Notes under the pieces: model-generated | What the model was told of the DNA's origin: nothing | The model's input: only the letters and a program-made list of their open reading frames with translations | Database searches by the model: none | Shown here: positions 53,922-63,477 of the stretch, piece by piece | Layout: each line of letters starts with the position of its first letter | Numbering within the stretch: position 1 is the first letter of the stretch | Translations under genes and position numbers: made by a program | Assembly: GCA_905221605.1 (NCBI GenBank) | Contig: CAJNDS010002241.1 | Span: 250,501-314,500 of the forward strand | Direction: 5' to 3' | Length of the DNA stretch: 64,000 nt | Source of the DNA: Symbiodinium natans | Taxonomy: Eukaryota > Sar > Dinophyceae > Suessiales > Symbiodiniaceae

Positions 53922-55330
53922 TCAGGCTTTTGGGCACTCCAGAGCTTGGTGTGGCCCCAAGCAGAGGTTGCACTGGTGACTGCACTTGTCCTTGCAGACA
54001 CCCTGAGGCTTCTTGTTGCCACACCTGCCCCGGTTGTACCCGTCGCAGATCCGGGCCCCACGCCTGTTGAGGACATAGACGTTACCCTTCTTCTCGCTGA
54101 GATCCTCCCCCTCGTACTTCTTCTTCTTGGTCTTCTGCTTTTTGCGAAGAGGGCCGTCGTCACCACCGTCCTGCTGTGGCCTTTTAGTGCCCCCTCCTGA
54201 GCCCAGGCCTGAACTCTGCTGCGAAAGCCAAAGCGTGGCAGGAGTGACCAGCTCACGTGTCCAGAACTCTGAGTCCCTCACAGCCGCAGCAAACGCCGCA
54301 TTCCACGGCCTGGCCCGGGTGTACCCGTACTCTGGCTTGTCGTGGAGGATGCGGCGGAGGCGTTCCATATCTCGCACCTTAGCCTGTTTTCAGCCCGATA
54401 CACCAGCCACCATGCACTGTCACCGAACTGTGTGACGAAGCTGCGGACGTGTTCGGCATAGGCGTCCAACCGTTCAGCATCTGCAACTTCGAGCAGGAGG
54501 AGCGAAGTTCGGAGCACCTTCCAAGCCTCCATCCAGTTGTGGTAGGACGCAGGGCCAGGTTGCTCTCTCTTCGTCCACTCGCCCGTCGCCGCATTTAGCT
54601 GGTACGATGTGAACGTTTGTTTCCTCAGCAGCCTCAGTCCATGAGGTCCGAAGAGGCTGAAGTCCGCGTAGGGGGCTGATCCCGAAGCCACCACCTGCTT
54701 GACGGAGGCAAGCTGGTCGGCAGAGGGATCAGCCTCCGGCGAAGGAAAATCCCCATACTTGGCCTTGTAGTCAGCGTACAGCTTCTGGACCTCCGTGTTG
54801 GCCAACGGGGAAACCTCTGCGTCCAGGGTGCGGTCCAGGACTGCCGAGAGCTTGAGCTTCCTAGCTCCGACTAGGGCTGCCGCGGTTGCTGCCCCAGGGC
54901 CCGGGGCCGGGACAACCACAGGTGGCCCAGCAGTTCCCGACTCACGCTGCCCCATGAGGAGAAGGGCCACCCGACGCGTGGACTCAACCCTTGCTGCTTC
55001 CACCAAGGTGAGGTCGCGAAGAGGGCCTGGCGTGCCATCTGCAGCAGGTGGGCCCCTGACCTTCAATCCTGTGACCGCCGTATCCCAGGCAGGTCTCGGG
55101 ATCAAGGCCACCTCTCTCACCCTAACTGGGTCTCCAAGGGCATCTTTTAAGGAGGCCTCTAGACCGCCCGTAACTCCAGCCCATGCGTAGACACCCGCCA
55201 GGTTCGTGATGGCCTGTAGCTCTTCAGCCGTGGGGTCCATCACTCTCAAGGACGGGGTTCTACGTAGGGCGCCTTTCCAAGTGGGGTTGCTGAGCCTGCT
55301 CTGGGGCTGTCCTGACGGATCGCCGACCAC
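53922..55330 (-). pseudogene. Gag-like nucleocapsid of the retroelement
   Basis: 54278-55330 (350 codons, helical; contains SYHNWMEAWKVLRTSLLLLE) switches frame near 54370 into 53922-54377, which has a Lys-rich patch and two metal-knuckle-like clusters: C-x7-C-x8-C-x3-C, then C-x2-C-x3-H-x4-C (CNLCLGPHQALEC). It would package the element's RNA. An extra open frame at 55260-55574 may be its 5' extension. Confidence 0.7.
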
Positions 55331-55523
55331 AGCAGATGCTCAAGGCCCACAAGTAAGAGCCCACAGCTAAGAGTGCAACGTCCAGGGTCCGGGGCTCCCA
55401 GAACACCTGCAGGAGGCCCTCAAAAGAGGAATCCAACTCGAGTTGTCCAGGAACGACCACCGGGTCCCTACACGCCGCACCCACCTGTTGCTGGACCACC
55501 CTAGTAAAACTTCGGGTGTGATC

Positions 55524-55543
55524 CTTGATGCCAAAATGGCCAC
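55524..55543 (-). other. Spliced-leader-like string
   Basis: On the minus strand GTGGCCATTTTGGCATCAAG matches the dinoflagellate spliced leader core (GTAGCCATTTTGGCTCAAG) with one substitution and one inserted A. It lies about 190 bp upstream of the gag ORF on the same strand. Confidence 0.4.
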
Positions 55544-55663
55544 AAAGGTACACACACACACACATTCCCACCAACCACGCTGAGCATTTGTCACTTCAAC
55601 AAAGCAAGCAATGTTTGACATTACACCCTAAACCCCAAACCCTAAACCCTAGAACCCCAAGAC

Positions 55664-55712
55664 CCCCAAACAGTCGGCATCCTCGAAGCCGTTGGCTGTG
55701 CGGCGCATGACG
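55664..55712 (-). CDS. Candidate exon
   Basis: GCCTGCAG| acceptor, VMRRTANGFEDADCLG and |GTCTTGG donor on the minus strand. Confidence 0.38.
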
Positions 55713-56229
55713 CTGCAGGCTCCGAATGGCCCCGGACCAGAAATCGAGCTTAGGAATTTAGAACTTTAGGGGTTTAGGGTTTAGGGTTTAGGGCGTCCAG
55801 GTTCGGGTTTAGAAGTTCAGAAGCTTAGAAGCGTCCATGCGCTTGTTGGTCTTGCAGGGGCAAGGACATAGGAGCGTTGAGGGCTTGAAGGGTTTAGGCT
55901 TGTCAGGGGGCTGAGGACTTAACATGCTCAGGGAAGTTACATGTTGCCTTGATGTGGTACCTTCTTTCAAGGGCTCCGAAGTATGGGCCCTTGGGTTTTA
56001 CAGGGCATACACGGGGCACACTAGGTTTCCCCAATTGAGCGCATAGGGTTTAGGGTTTATGTAATTCTTGCAAGTATGTGTCCTGAAACGGCAAAGCAAG
56101 GCGCACCATGAACATCTTGAGGTGAGCCCTCATGCCTAAAGGAGTAAGCAGCCCCACCCCCAAGGAATAACCTCAAACACCCTAAACTCCTCAAGATTCC
56201 TACTCAAACTACAGATCCCTCCCCCACAG

Positions 56230-56260
<31 letters not shown>
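56230..56260 (-). repeat. C31 homopolymer
   Basis: 31 C in a row, just downstream (minus sense) of the stop codon of the next ORF. Confidence 0.85.
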
Positions 56261-56261
<1 letters not shown>

Positions 56262-56276
56262 CCCCCCGCCCCACTA

Positions 56277-56474
56277 GAGTGCTCCAAGGCTTAGGATGAT
56301 TGATATTCCGGATGAAAAATTCCGAGCCTGATCTTGATTTTCCTGCTTTGACTTAAGACCTAAAAGTCTAGACCATGAATTGGTAAATGACACTTCCAAT
56401 GGCCATGATGGTGATGCTAGTGCTGCTGCTGATGAAGCAACAAGTACCACGATGAACAAATTCGTGTCAGAAGA
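56277..56474 (-). CDS. Probable terminal exon with a hydrophobic start
   Basis: On the minus strand a telomeric TTTAG| is followed by 65 codons at about 44% GC (contains LFIVVLVASSAAALASPSWP and SKQENQDQARNFSSGISIIL) ending in TAG at 56277-56279. The hydrophobic stretch ending ALAS resembles a signal peptide. Length at low GC supports coding; not recognised. Confidence 0.5.
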
Positions 56475-56560
56475 ACCCTAAACCCAAAACACCAAACCCC
56501 AAACCCTAAGCCCTAAACCCTAACCCTAAACCCTAGCCCTAAACCCTAAACCCTAAATGC

Positions 56561-56629
56561 CTGCAGCAAACTGGGGACCGGCACGAAGCCGACCGTGAGG
56601 GTGAAGGCCCGGCGAACGCCACGCCGAAG
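56561..56629 (-). CDS. Candidate exon with telomeric GC donor
   Basis: CCAAAAG| acceptor, exactly 23 codons (LRRGVRRAFTLTVGFVPVPS...) and CTGCAG|GCATTTAGGG on the minus strand. Confidence 0.4.
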
Positions 56630-56986
56630 CTTTTGGGGTTTCGGGGTTGGCGTTTAGGGGTTGGCGTTTAGGGTTTAGGGTTTAGGGTTTAGGGTTTAGG
56701 GCTTAGGGCTTAAGGCTTAGGGTTTAGGGGTTGGCGATTGGGGTTTCAGGCTTAAGGCTTAGGGTCCGGGGCTTAGCTTTCAGGAATTGTCAGGAATTGG
56801 AGGGATGATGAGATGGACAGTTCTCGAAATAGCGATGAGAGCTGTCACTGTGAACGCACATGAGCCAATCAAGTCGCCAAACCGAGCATGTGTATGTGAG
56901 GTCCTAAACCCTAAACCCTAAACCCTAAACCCTAAACCCTAAACCCTAAACCCTAAACCCTGAACCCTGAACCCTGAACCCTAAAC

Positions 56987-57044
56987 CCTTTTTTGAGCCC
57001 AAGTTGCTACAAGCCCTTGCCTCGCAATGCAGCAGCATGAGCAT
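56987..57044 (-). CDS. Candidate exon
   Basis: GAACGGCAG| acceptor, MLMLLHCEARACSNLGSKK and |GTTTAGGG donor on the minus strand. Confidence 0.35.
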
Positions 57045-57581
57045 CTGCCGTTCAGGGTCTAGGGTTTAGGGTTTAGGGTTTAGGGTTTAGGGTTTAGGGT
57101 TTAGGGTTCGGAGACTACAGAAAAGTTGGAGGTCAATCCAGCAGCAGGTAGGATCGCTTCAGAAGTGTTTTGTTGAACAACATCCCCAAATCTTACCCCC
57201 GGAGCCAAGCCCCTAAATGTAAATCCCGCAGAAAATACTCAACAACAACTTCAACTTGAGTTTGGTCTTCAGTTTGGCCGACCTTAAGCAAAACATTCCT
57301 TACAAGGGCTAATGCAGAGGTATGCTAAGCTCTTTTGGTTGCAGGGTGGTCTAAGGGTTCGGGGCTACAAGGACTAAGTCGGTACTTCTGCGGTCAAATG
57401 TTCATGTTCTAATTCGGGCTTATGGTCAGTTCTATAACAGCTCCCCCTGTTTCGGGTGCCTCAAACCCGAACCCTAAACCCTAAACCCTGAACCCTAAAC
57501 CTTAAACATAGAACTTCAGGTCTGGGAAGCTTCAGGGTTCAGGGTTTGTCTAAAACCTAAACCCTACGTCCTACATTGCAA

Positions 57582-57738
57582 TCTCAGATTTTGCTCTGAC
57601 GGTTGCCTCCCGCTCTGCCCTTTTTTTGTTTTGCCCTGTCTCTCCATGCAAAGCGGCACTGCTGGCTCAGCACTCTTCCCAACGGCCCAACAGACCGCCC
57701 TTCTGAACGCATGTTCTCGTTTATAAGGGTTATGGGCT
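57582..57738 (-). CDS. Probable terminal exon
   Basis: On the minus strand GGGTTTAG|G of an array leads into 51 codons (starts VEPITLINENMRSEGRSVGP, ends Lys/Arg/Gly-rich) closed by TGA. The acceptor would be the telomeric heptamer itself. Not recognised. Confidence 0.48.
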
Positions 57739-57927
57739 CAACCCTAAACCCTAAACCCTAAACCCTAAACCCTAAACCCTAAAGCCTAAAGCCTAAACCC
57801 TAACCCCAAAAGACCCTTGACCTTAAACCCCAAACCATACTCTAAACCTCGGCACATCAGTCCATCAGCCGCACGCATGGTCTCGAAAACAATCCTTCAG
57901 CCGGTCTCCTGGCACTTGGGAGGTTGG

Positions 57928-58022
57928 GGTTTAGGGTTTAGGGTTTAGGGTTTAGGGTTTAGGGTTTAGGGTTTAGGGTTTAGGGTTTAGGGTTTAGGGT
58001 TTAGGGCTTAGGGCTTAGGGTT
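57928..58022 (+). repeat. TTTAGGG array
   Basis: About twelve units with CTTAGGG units at the right. Confidence 0.95.
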
Positions 58023-58380
58023 TATTGGGTTTGGGGCAAGTTTAGGGTGTAGGGTGTAGGGCGTACTGCTTCGGACTTTCTAAGAGGGTTGAGGTTTATA
58101 ACGTGAGTGGTTAGGGGTTTAGGGTTTAGGGTTTAGGGTTTAGGGTTTAGGGCTTAGGGTTCAGTGTCCCTAAGCACCCCAAGACTACCCCAAGCAACCC
58201 CAATCAAAGCGGGGCAAGGGGGTCTTTTTTTGCGGGCTAGACGCAAAACCCTGCACCCCTAAACCCTAAACCCTAAACCCTCATAAACCCTAAACCCTCA
58301 ACCCTAGACCAGGGTTGTGGTTTAGCGTGAGAAGCATCTGACACTACTCCCACGGTTCGGAGAGTTCAGAGGCCGGCGCT

Positions 58381-58656
58381 ATGTTCCGCTATATGCATAC
58401 CTTTCCCCCAATAAAGCTTACTGGCCCAAAACCCAAGGAAATAAAAGCTGAAACTTTCAGAATAAAGTACCTTATAAGAAGCCGAAAAGTTGAAAAGTTG
58501 GGTTTGAGCCAGCAAGTAAAGCGGACCAACACCCTACATCACATAAATTCCAATCCATTCATAACCTGCTGCAGGCGCACGCCTTTAGCAACCCTTCTTA
58601 CCTCACCTGTGGCTCTCCTCAGGGGTGATATACGGGCAGCCTGCCGATATATTTAG
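58381..58656 (+). CDS. Coding-like ORF with ATG on the plus strand
   Basis: 91 codons at about 47% GC (MFRYMHTFPPIKLTGPKPKE..., basic middle) ending TAG. Openness is unlikely by chance and the minus strand is closed here. It lies 100 bp beyond the ARPC4 stop, convergent to it. Not recognised. Confidence 0.42.
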   Translation: MFRYMHTFPPIKLTGPKPKEIKAETFRIKYLIRSRKVEKLGLSQQVKRTNTLHHINSNPFITCCRRTPLATLLTSPVALLRGDIRAACRYI

Positions 58657-58754
58657 CACAGAGTTGGGAGCAGACCCTGAACTGCTTCTGCTGCCTCATC
58701 CTCGTTGAGAGAACTGGGACATGTAGGCCGCTGCCTCAGGTGCGGAGAGGGCTG

Positions 58755-58773
58755 TCAGGCTTCTTTAACTAGA
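58755..58773 (-). CDS. ARPC4: ARPC4 last exon
   Basis: Minus strand TCTCCACAG| after a long C-rich tract, then T CTA GTT AAA GAA GCC TGA. This completes a C-terminus of the length expected, but the sequence match (VKEA against LKNF-like ends) is weak. Confidence 0.55.
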
Positions 58774-61612
58774 CTGTGGAGACATGGGCGGGGAGGAGGA
58801 GGGCGGTAGGGGGGAAGGCGAGGGGGGGGGGGGGGGGGGGGGGGGGAGGGGCAGGGCAGCCCAAACCCTAAACCCTAAACCCTAAACCCTAAACCCTAAA
58901 CCCTAAACCCTAAACCCTAAACCCTAAACCCTAAACCCTAAACCCTAAACCAAACTCAAACTCTAAACCCCAAGAGCCATGGTGCGGCGGCGCGAAGCCG
59001 GGTGTTCAGCGCAATCTTCAGGTCTTTGATCTCCTTGTCGATGTCCTGTTGATGTCTTTTTGGGGATTTAGGGTTTAGGGTTTAGGGTTTAGGGTTTAGA
59101 GGCCTAGATAAGGGTTCGGCTTTCTGGGGTTTAGCGGCTTCATGGAGGGTTCGGGGGGGGTGCGCAGGGCCTAAGCCCGAACCCTGGATCCCACCCCGAA
59201 TCATCCGAATCCCACCCAACCTAAAATTCAGGGTTTAAGTTTAGGGTTTAGGGTTTAGGGTTTAGGGTTTAGGGTTTAGGGTTTAGGGCTTAGGGCTTAG
59301 GGTTTAGGGGGTGCGAGGTACTCTGTCCACGGTCAAGGATTCATAGCTCAGGGCCTACAACGAAGGGTCTTCCCAAAGTCCGGCGACCTCCGTGAACTCT
59401 AAACCCTAAACCCTAAACCCTAAACCCTAAACCCTAAACCCACCTCCATGAACTCGATAATGAAGTTCACGATCTGCTCCTTCACCATCTCCTGCTGGTC
59501 TCAGCCCGCGATAGGCCGGCCCTTCAACCCTCTGAAGTAGGCTCCCACATATGATCCTCTTGAACTACTACTTGCTTAAGAACCCCCCCAAAAAAAGTAA
59601 AACTATTGAGAGAAAGTGATCCCTATCTACCCTTCTAAGGAAGAATGAATTTTGCTTTTGGGGGGGGATCAAAACTATCCACGGGCGTTGCTAGAGCACA
59701 GGGTAAACGAAACCGAAAGAAACTCTAAGCAGTAACTAACCCAGGAGTTACCAGGAATAAAAGGGTGCCCTTCTTGGTTTGGAGGGGATTATAAGGCACT
59801 TGCCCCGACCATCCCCAGAGAATCTCTCCCGGCGTGCCAACCTCAAGAAAAACCCCACAAAATCCCTGGAGGAACCTAAACTAAATCCCCCCCAAAAAAA
59901 ACAACAAGAGGAATAAGGGCATACTCTGGGTGCTAGGTAAGCTCAACAGGGTTTTGAGTTTAGGGTTTCGGGTTTGGGTGCTGGAGCAGAACGGGCAAGA
60001 ACGGTTTAGAAGGAATTTAGAGCGAGTAACCTGCATGCCCTGGAAGAAGGTCCGCGTTTCCTTTCCACTTGGGGATCTTTCAAACCTTGTTTACAAGGTG
60101 CCCCTAAACCCTAAACCTAAACCCTCAACCCAGCTGCCAGGGTGCCGGGCACTCCATTAGTTCGGAACATGAGGTTATTTGGGGCAGGTCAGGAGCGGGC
60201 AACTCTCGAACTCATCGACTATGGGTTTAGGGTTTAGGGTTTAGGGTTTAGGGTTTAGGGTTCAGGGTTTGGGGTTACTTAGTTGCCGAGTTCATAAGCG
60301 CCCCCAAAAAAGGTGTGCACTTTCAATTCTATATAGGGGGTTATAGTATCCCAAAAGGTGTCAAGTGTACTCATTCAGCTACTAAGATAGGTTGCTTGAA
60401 GGACGGCGATTCAGGGGGGATTCAATGCAAGGTGGTAGTTTAGGGTGTTGGGTTTAGGGTTTAGTTAAGGGTTTAGGAGAAATTTAGGGAGGATTCAAGG
60501 TGGTAGTTTAGGCCTTGGGTTCAGCGCTTAACTAGGGTGATTCCCACAGGTGGAATCTGCAGTGCGCCCGAAAAACCCTGTGCATGAAAGAAGCGCTGAC
60601 GAAGTGCCACACAAACCCCAAAACACCTTGGCTGCACTTAGGAGGGTAGCTATAACTGAATGTTTTAGCTGCCTTACTAGGAAACCCAGTAAACTCAAAA
60701 AAGCTAAGGATCTAAAGTTACTGTAAAGCACCGCATGGGGCGATAACACCTCGACCGCCCATAAACCTATTGTCAATCCTAAACACGGTTTGGGGGTTTA
60801 GGGTCCAGGGTTTAGGGTTGAGGGCCCAACCTCCAAGTGAGTGTTGGTGATGAGGAAGCTGATGTCGTAGCCTCCCGGAGGGCTCATGTAGGGCAGCAGC
60901 TGCCCGCCAGGCCCATGGAGAAAAAAAGTTCTTAAGGGAGGGTTTAGGGTTTAGGGTTTAGGGTTCAGGGTTATACATGGCTCCCCACCTACTCCCTAAG
61001 CCTCCCTAAGCTTTCGTAAGTTTCCCTAGATACCTACCCCCCAAAACCCAAAACCAAAAACCCAAAACCCTAAACCGACCCCCTCCATTAAGGACCCCAT
61101 ACTTGAAGGCAGCTGCCGGCACATCGGCTCATAGGAGATAAGCCTCCTGCCTAGGACGAAGGGAACCCTGAACCCTAGAACCTCAAACCCGAAAACCTTG
61201 AACCCTAAACCCTGAACCCTAAACCCGAAACCCTAAACCCTAATGGGCGTGATGCGGCACAATTAAACCCTAAGCCCTGGACCCTAATCGGACTCAGGGA
61301 CTTTGCACAGCTATGTATGTACCAGCGGTTGGCGTTGGCGTTGGCGTTGGCGTTTAGGGTTTAGGGTTTAGGGTTTAGGGTTTAGGGTTTAGGGTTTAGG
61401 GTTTAGGGTTTAGGGTTTAGGGTTTAGGGTTTAGGGTTTAGGGTTTAGTTTTAGGGTTTAGGGTTTAGGGTTTAGGGTTTAGGGTTTAGGGTTTAGGGTT
61501 TAGGGTTTAGGGTTTAGGGTTTAGGCGGCCTTCGATGGGCTTCCGCCGGAGGATGACGAAATGCTCAGCCCGCTGGGTAAAGAAGCGGGCGAACTTTCGG
61601 CACAGCATCTTC
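58755..61612 (-). CDS. ARPC4: Arp2/3 complex subunit 4 (ARPC4), 3' part, five exons
   Basis: ARPC4 is a core subunit of the Arp2/3 complex that nucleates branched actin filaments in the cytoplasm. Minus-strand exons 61612-61530, 60871-60831, 59491-59444, 59045-58978 and 58773-58755 join in phase and give the C-terminal half of the family: [69 protein letters not shown]. The family's [16 protein letters not shown] and FMExIDKEI blocks are near-exact, and length from the first block to the stop equals the family's. The N-terminal half (about 90 residues) is not found up to 64000 and should lie upstream. Two of four internal donors are GC, the rest GT. Confidence 0.9.
58774..58977 (-). other. 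ARPC4 intron: TTTAGGG array then poly-C tract
   Basis: Begins GCTCTTGGGGTTTAGAG, carries about 13 TTTAGGG units (CCCTAAA at 58862-58950 on the plus strand) and ends with C22 (58825-58846), CCTTCCCCCC and CTCCACAG. Confidence 0.6.
58978..59045 (-). CDS. ARPC4: ARPC4 exon, C-terminal helix
   Basis: CATCAACAG| acceptor and ACCATG|GC donor, 68 nt ending in phase 2. Encodes [21 protein letters not shown] donor at |GTTTAG (58968) is possible but would lengthen the protein beyond the family pattern. Confidence 0.85.
59046..59443 (-). other. ARPC4 intron with telomeric inverted repeats at both ends
   Basis: Starts GTGGGTTTAGGG followed by five more TTTAGGG units and ends with four CCCTAAA units, about 40 nt before CATCAACAG|. 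A second pair of arrays (59234-59310) lies inside. Confidence 0.85.
59444..59491 (-). CDS. ARPC4: ARPC4 exon
   Basis: Acceptor is a tandem CAGCAG; using the second AG gives 16 codons ([16 protein letters not shown]) and the family's exact spacing, using the first adds one Gln. Donor ATGGAG|GTGGGTTTAGGG. Confidence 0.88.
59492..60830 (-). other. ARPC4 intron with three MITE families
   Basis: Starts GTTGGGCCC, ends GAGACCAGCAG|. Holds family H (60278-60386), family B (about 59735-59940, with an insertion) and family G (59565-59690), TTTAGGG at 60222-60273, and open frames with no clear product. Confidence 0.8.
60831..60871 (-). CDS. ARPC4: ARPC4 exon
   Basis: 41 nt: completes the Gly codon of the previous exon, then [13 protein letters not shown]. 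Acceptor CCGGGAG|GC, donor GAG|GTTGGG. Confidence 0.9.
60872..61529 (-). other. ARPC4 intron with a long CCCTAAA array at the donor
   Basis: Starts GCCGCCTAAACCC, so the donor is GC and the array follows at once (about 23 units, TTTAGGG on plus at 61357-61525). TTTAGGG-type repeats in the minus sense lie near 61150-61280 and CCCTAAA near 60943-60975. Confidence 0.8.
61357..61525 (+). repeat. TTTAGGG array, longest perfect run
   Basis: About 23 units with one TTTTAGGG; preceded by four GTTGGC units. Confidence 0.95.
61530..61612 (-). CDS. ARPC4: ARPC4 exon
   Basis: Minus strand TTGCTGAG|G AAG ATG CTG ... CCC ATC GAA G|GC: 83 nt giving [20 protein letters not shown] then LRRKPIE. A poly-C tract (G19 on plus, 61636-61654) lies about 25 nt upstream of the acceptor. 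Confidence 0.9.
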
Positions 61613-61654
61613 CTCAGCAATGGTCTTTGGTGAGGGGGGGGGGGGGGGGGGGGG

Positions 61655-62022
61655 AGGAGACTTAACTACTAGCTCGTGTAACAGAATATCAGCAGTAGGT
61701 GCCTACAAAGCATGAGCTACAAGCCTGAGCATGCCTGACGGGTTGAGCTGTATGGGCCTGGAGGTGTTCAGACGGGTTTGGAGTTTCGGGTCGAAATAGC
61801 ACCGGTCCTCGATCCTACTGGTAAGAGGCGTTCTTCGGGAGGCATGCGCCAGGGGTGTAGAAAAGAATCTTTGAGGGAAGCGCTTTCATAAACGGCACCC
61901 GTCATTCGTTTGTGCGCGCATGATTTTCTTGTGCTTGGGTCTCAGAGCCGCTGAAACTAGACTAGCTCTTGCTCGCTGATTTTAGAGAATGTGTATATGC
62001 GCCCCTAAACACATCCATATGC
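61655..62022. other. Unique DNA, no gene recognised
   Basis: About 370 bp without repeats. No ARPC4-like exon found on the minus strand; presumably intron. Confidence 0.4.
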
Positions 62023-62061
62023 ATCTCTCTCTCTCTCTCTATGTATATATATATATATATG
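62023..62061. repeat. CT and AT microsatellites
   Basis: (TC)n followed by (AT)n. Confidence 0.9.
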
Positions 62062-62104
62062 AAAGAGCAGCCTTTCGGGTCTATTTAGCTCATTCCTTTT
62101 TTTA

Positions 62105-63335
62105 ATAAGTATTTAAACGATTTAAACGATTCAAACGATTTAAACGATTTAATTGAGGCCAATTAAATCGTTTAAATCGCCCAGGCCAATTAACTTATTT
62201 AATTCAGGCGTCCGATTTAAGCGATTTAATTGGGTCCAATTAAATCGTGTAAATCGCCCAGGCCAATTAAATAATTTAATCGGCCTGGGCGATTTAAACG
62301 ATTTAATTGGACTCAAATAAATCGTTTAAATCGCCCAGGTCAATTAAATTGTTTAATTCAGGCGTCCGATTTAAACGATTTAATTGGACCCAATTAAATC
62401 GTTTAAGTCGCCCAGGCCAATTAAACTATTTAATTGGCCTGGGCGATTTAAACGATTTAATTGGTTGGTTTAGGGCTTGACTGGGTCTCCCCCCAATTAA
62501 ATCGATTTAAACGATTTAAACGATTTAATCGATTTAAACGGTTTAATTGAGTCCAATTAAATCGTTTAAATCGCCCAGGCCAATTAAACTATTTAATTCA
62601 GGCGTCCGATTTAAACGATTTAATTGGACCCAATTAAATCGTTTAAATCGCCCAGGCCAATTAAACTATTTAATTCAGGCGTCCGATTTAAACGATTTAA
62701 TTGGTTGGTTTATGGCTTGACTGGGTCTCCCCCCAATTAAATCGATTTAAACGATTTAAACGATTTAATCGATTTAAACGATTTAATTGAGTCCAATTAC
62801 ATCGTTTAAATCGCTCAGGCCAGTTAAACTATTTAATTCAGGCGTCCGATTTAAACGATTTAGTTGGACCCAATTAAATCGTTTAAATCGATTAAATCGT
62901 TTAAATCGTTTAAATCGATTTAATTGGGGGGAAACCCAGTCAAGCCATAAACCAACCAATTAAATCGTTTAAATCGCCCAGGCCAATTAAACTATTTAAT
63001 TCAGGCGTCCGATTTAAACGATTTAATTGGACCCAATTAAATCGTTTAAATCGATTAAATCGTTTAAATCGTTTAAATCGATTTAATTGGGGGGGAAACC
63101 CAGTCAAGCCATAAACCAACCAATTAAATCGTTTTAATCGCCCAGACCAATTAAACTATTTAATTCAGGCGTCCGATTTAAACGATTTAATTGGACCCAA
63201 TTAAATCGTTTAAATCGCCCAGGCCAATTAAACTATTTAATTGGCCTGGGCGATTTAAACGATAAAAAATTGACCAATTAAATCGTTTAAATCGTTTAAA
63301 TCGTTTAAATCGTTTAAATCTATTTAATTGTGGCG
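62105..63335. repeat. AT-rich palindromic satellite (CGATTTAAACG family)
   Basis: Made of short modules (CGATTTAAACG, CAATTAAATCG, GCCCAGGCCAATTAAA, TTCAGGCGTCCGATTTAA). A larger unit marked by TTGGTTGGTTTAKGGCTTGA occurs directly at 62460 and 62699 and inverted near 62915-62962 and 63080-63125, giving a large palindrome centred near 62860. Confidence 0.85.
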
Positions 63336-63339
63336 AGAC

Positions 63340-63445
63340 TCCCCCCCCCCCCCCCCCACCCCCTACCGCCACCCCCCCCACCCCTCCCCCCCTCCCCTCC
63401 CAACCCCCCCTCCCTCTACACCCCCCATGCCCCCCCTTCCCTCTT
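63340..63445 (-). repeat. C-rich low-complexity tract
   Basis: Runs of C up to 17 with A and T interruptions. ORFs here are Pro or Gly repeats. Confidence 0.85.
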
Positions 63446-63477
63446 ATCCTTGAAAACCTGGGTCTGGGCCAGATCAA

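Larger units (their letters stand above)
48859..55621 (-). mobile_element. DIRS-like (tyrosine recombinase) retroelement, degenerate
   Basis: About 6.7 kb reading right to left: gag with Cys/His knuckles, a Pro/Lys linker, a methyltransferase-like domain, reverse transcriptase with RNase H, then a tyrosine recombinase and C-terminal extension. RT plus YR without an integrase or aspartic protease is the DIRS-order signature. No intact ORF spans any full gene: there are about seven frame changes and at least three in-frame stops, so this copy cannot work alone. Identical 28-nt telomere-like strings (48831-48858 and 55622-55649) sit just outside. The internal DNA is GC-rich and free of telomeric repeats, unlike its surroundings. 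Confidence 0.82.

Noticed and set aside
52919-53924. TGA recoded as an amino acid in the retroelement
   Set aside because: TGA appears twice in frame, but TAG and several frame changes are present too; decay explains all of them.
61357-61525. True chromosome end
   Set aside because: Arrays occur all over the window in both orientations with unique DNA on both sides, and this one lies inside an ARPC4 intron.
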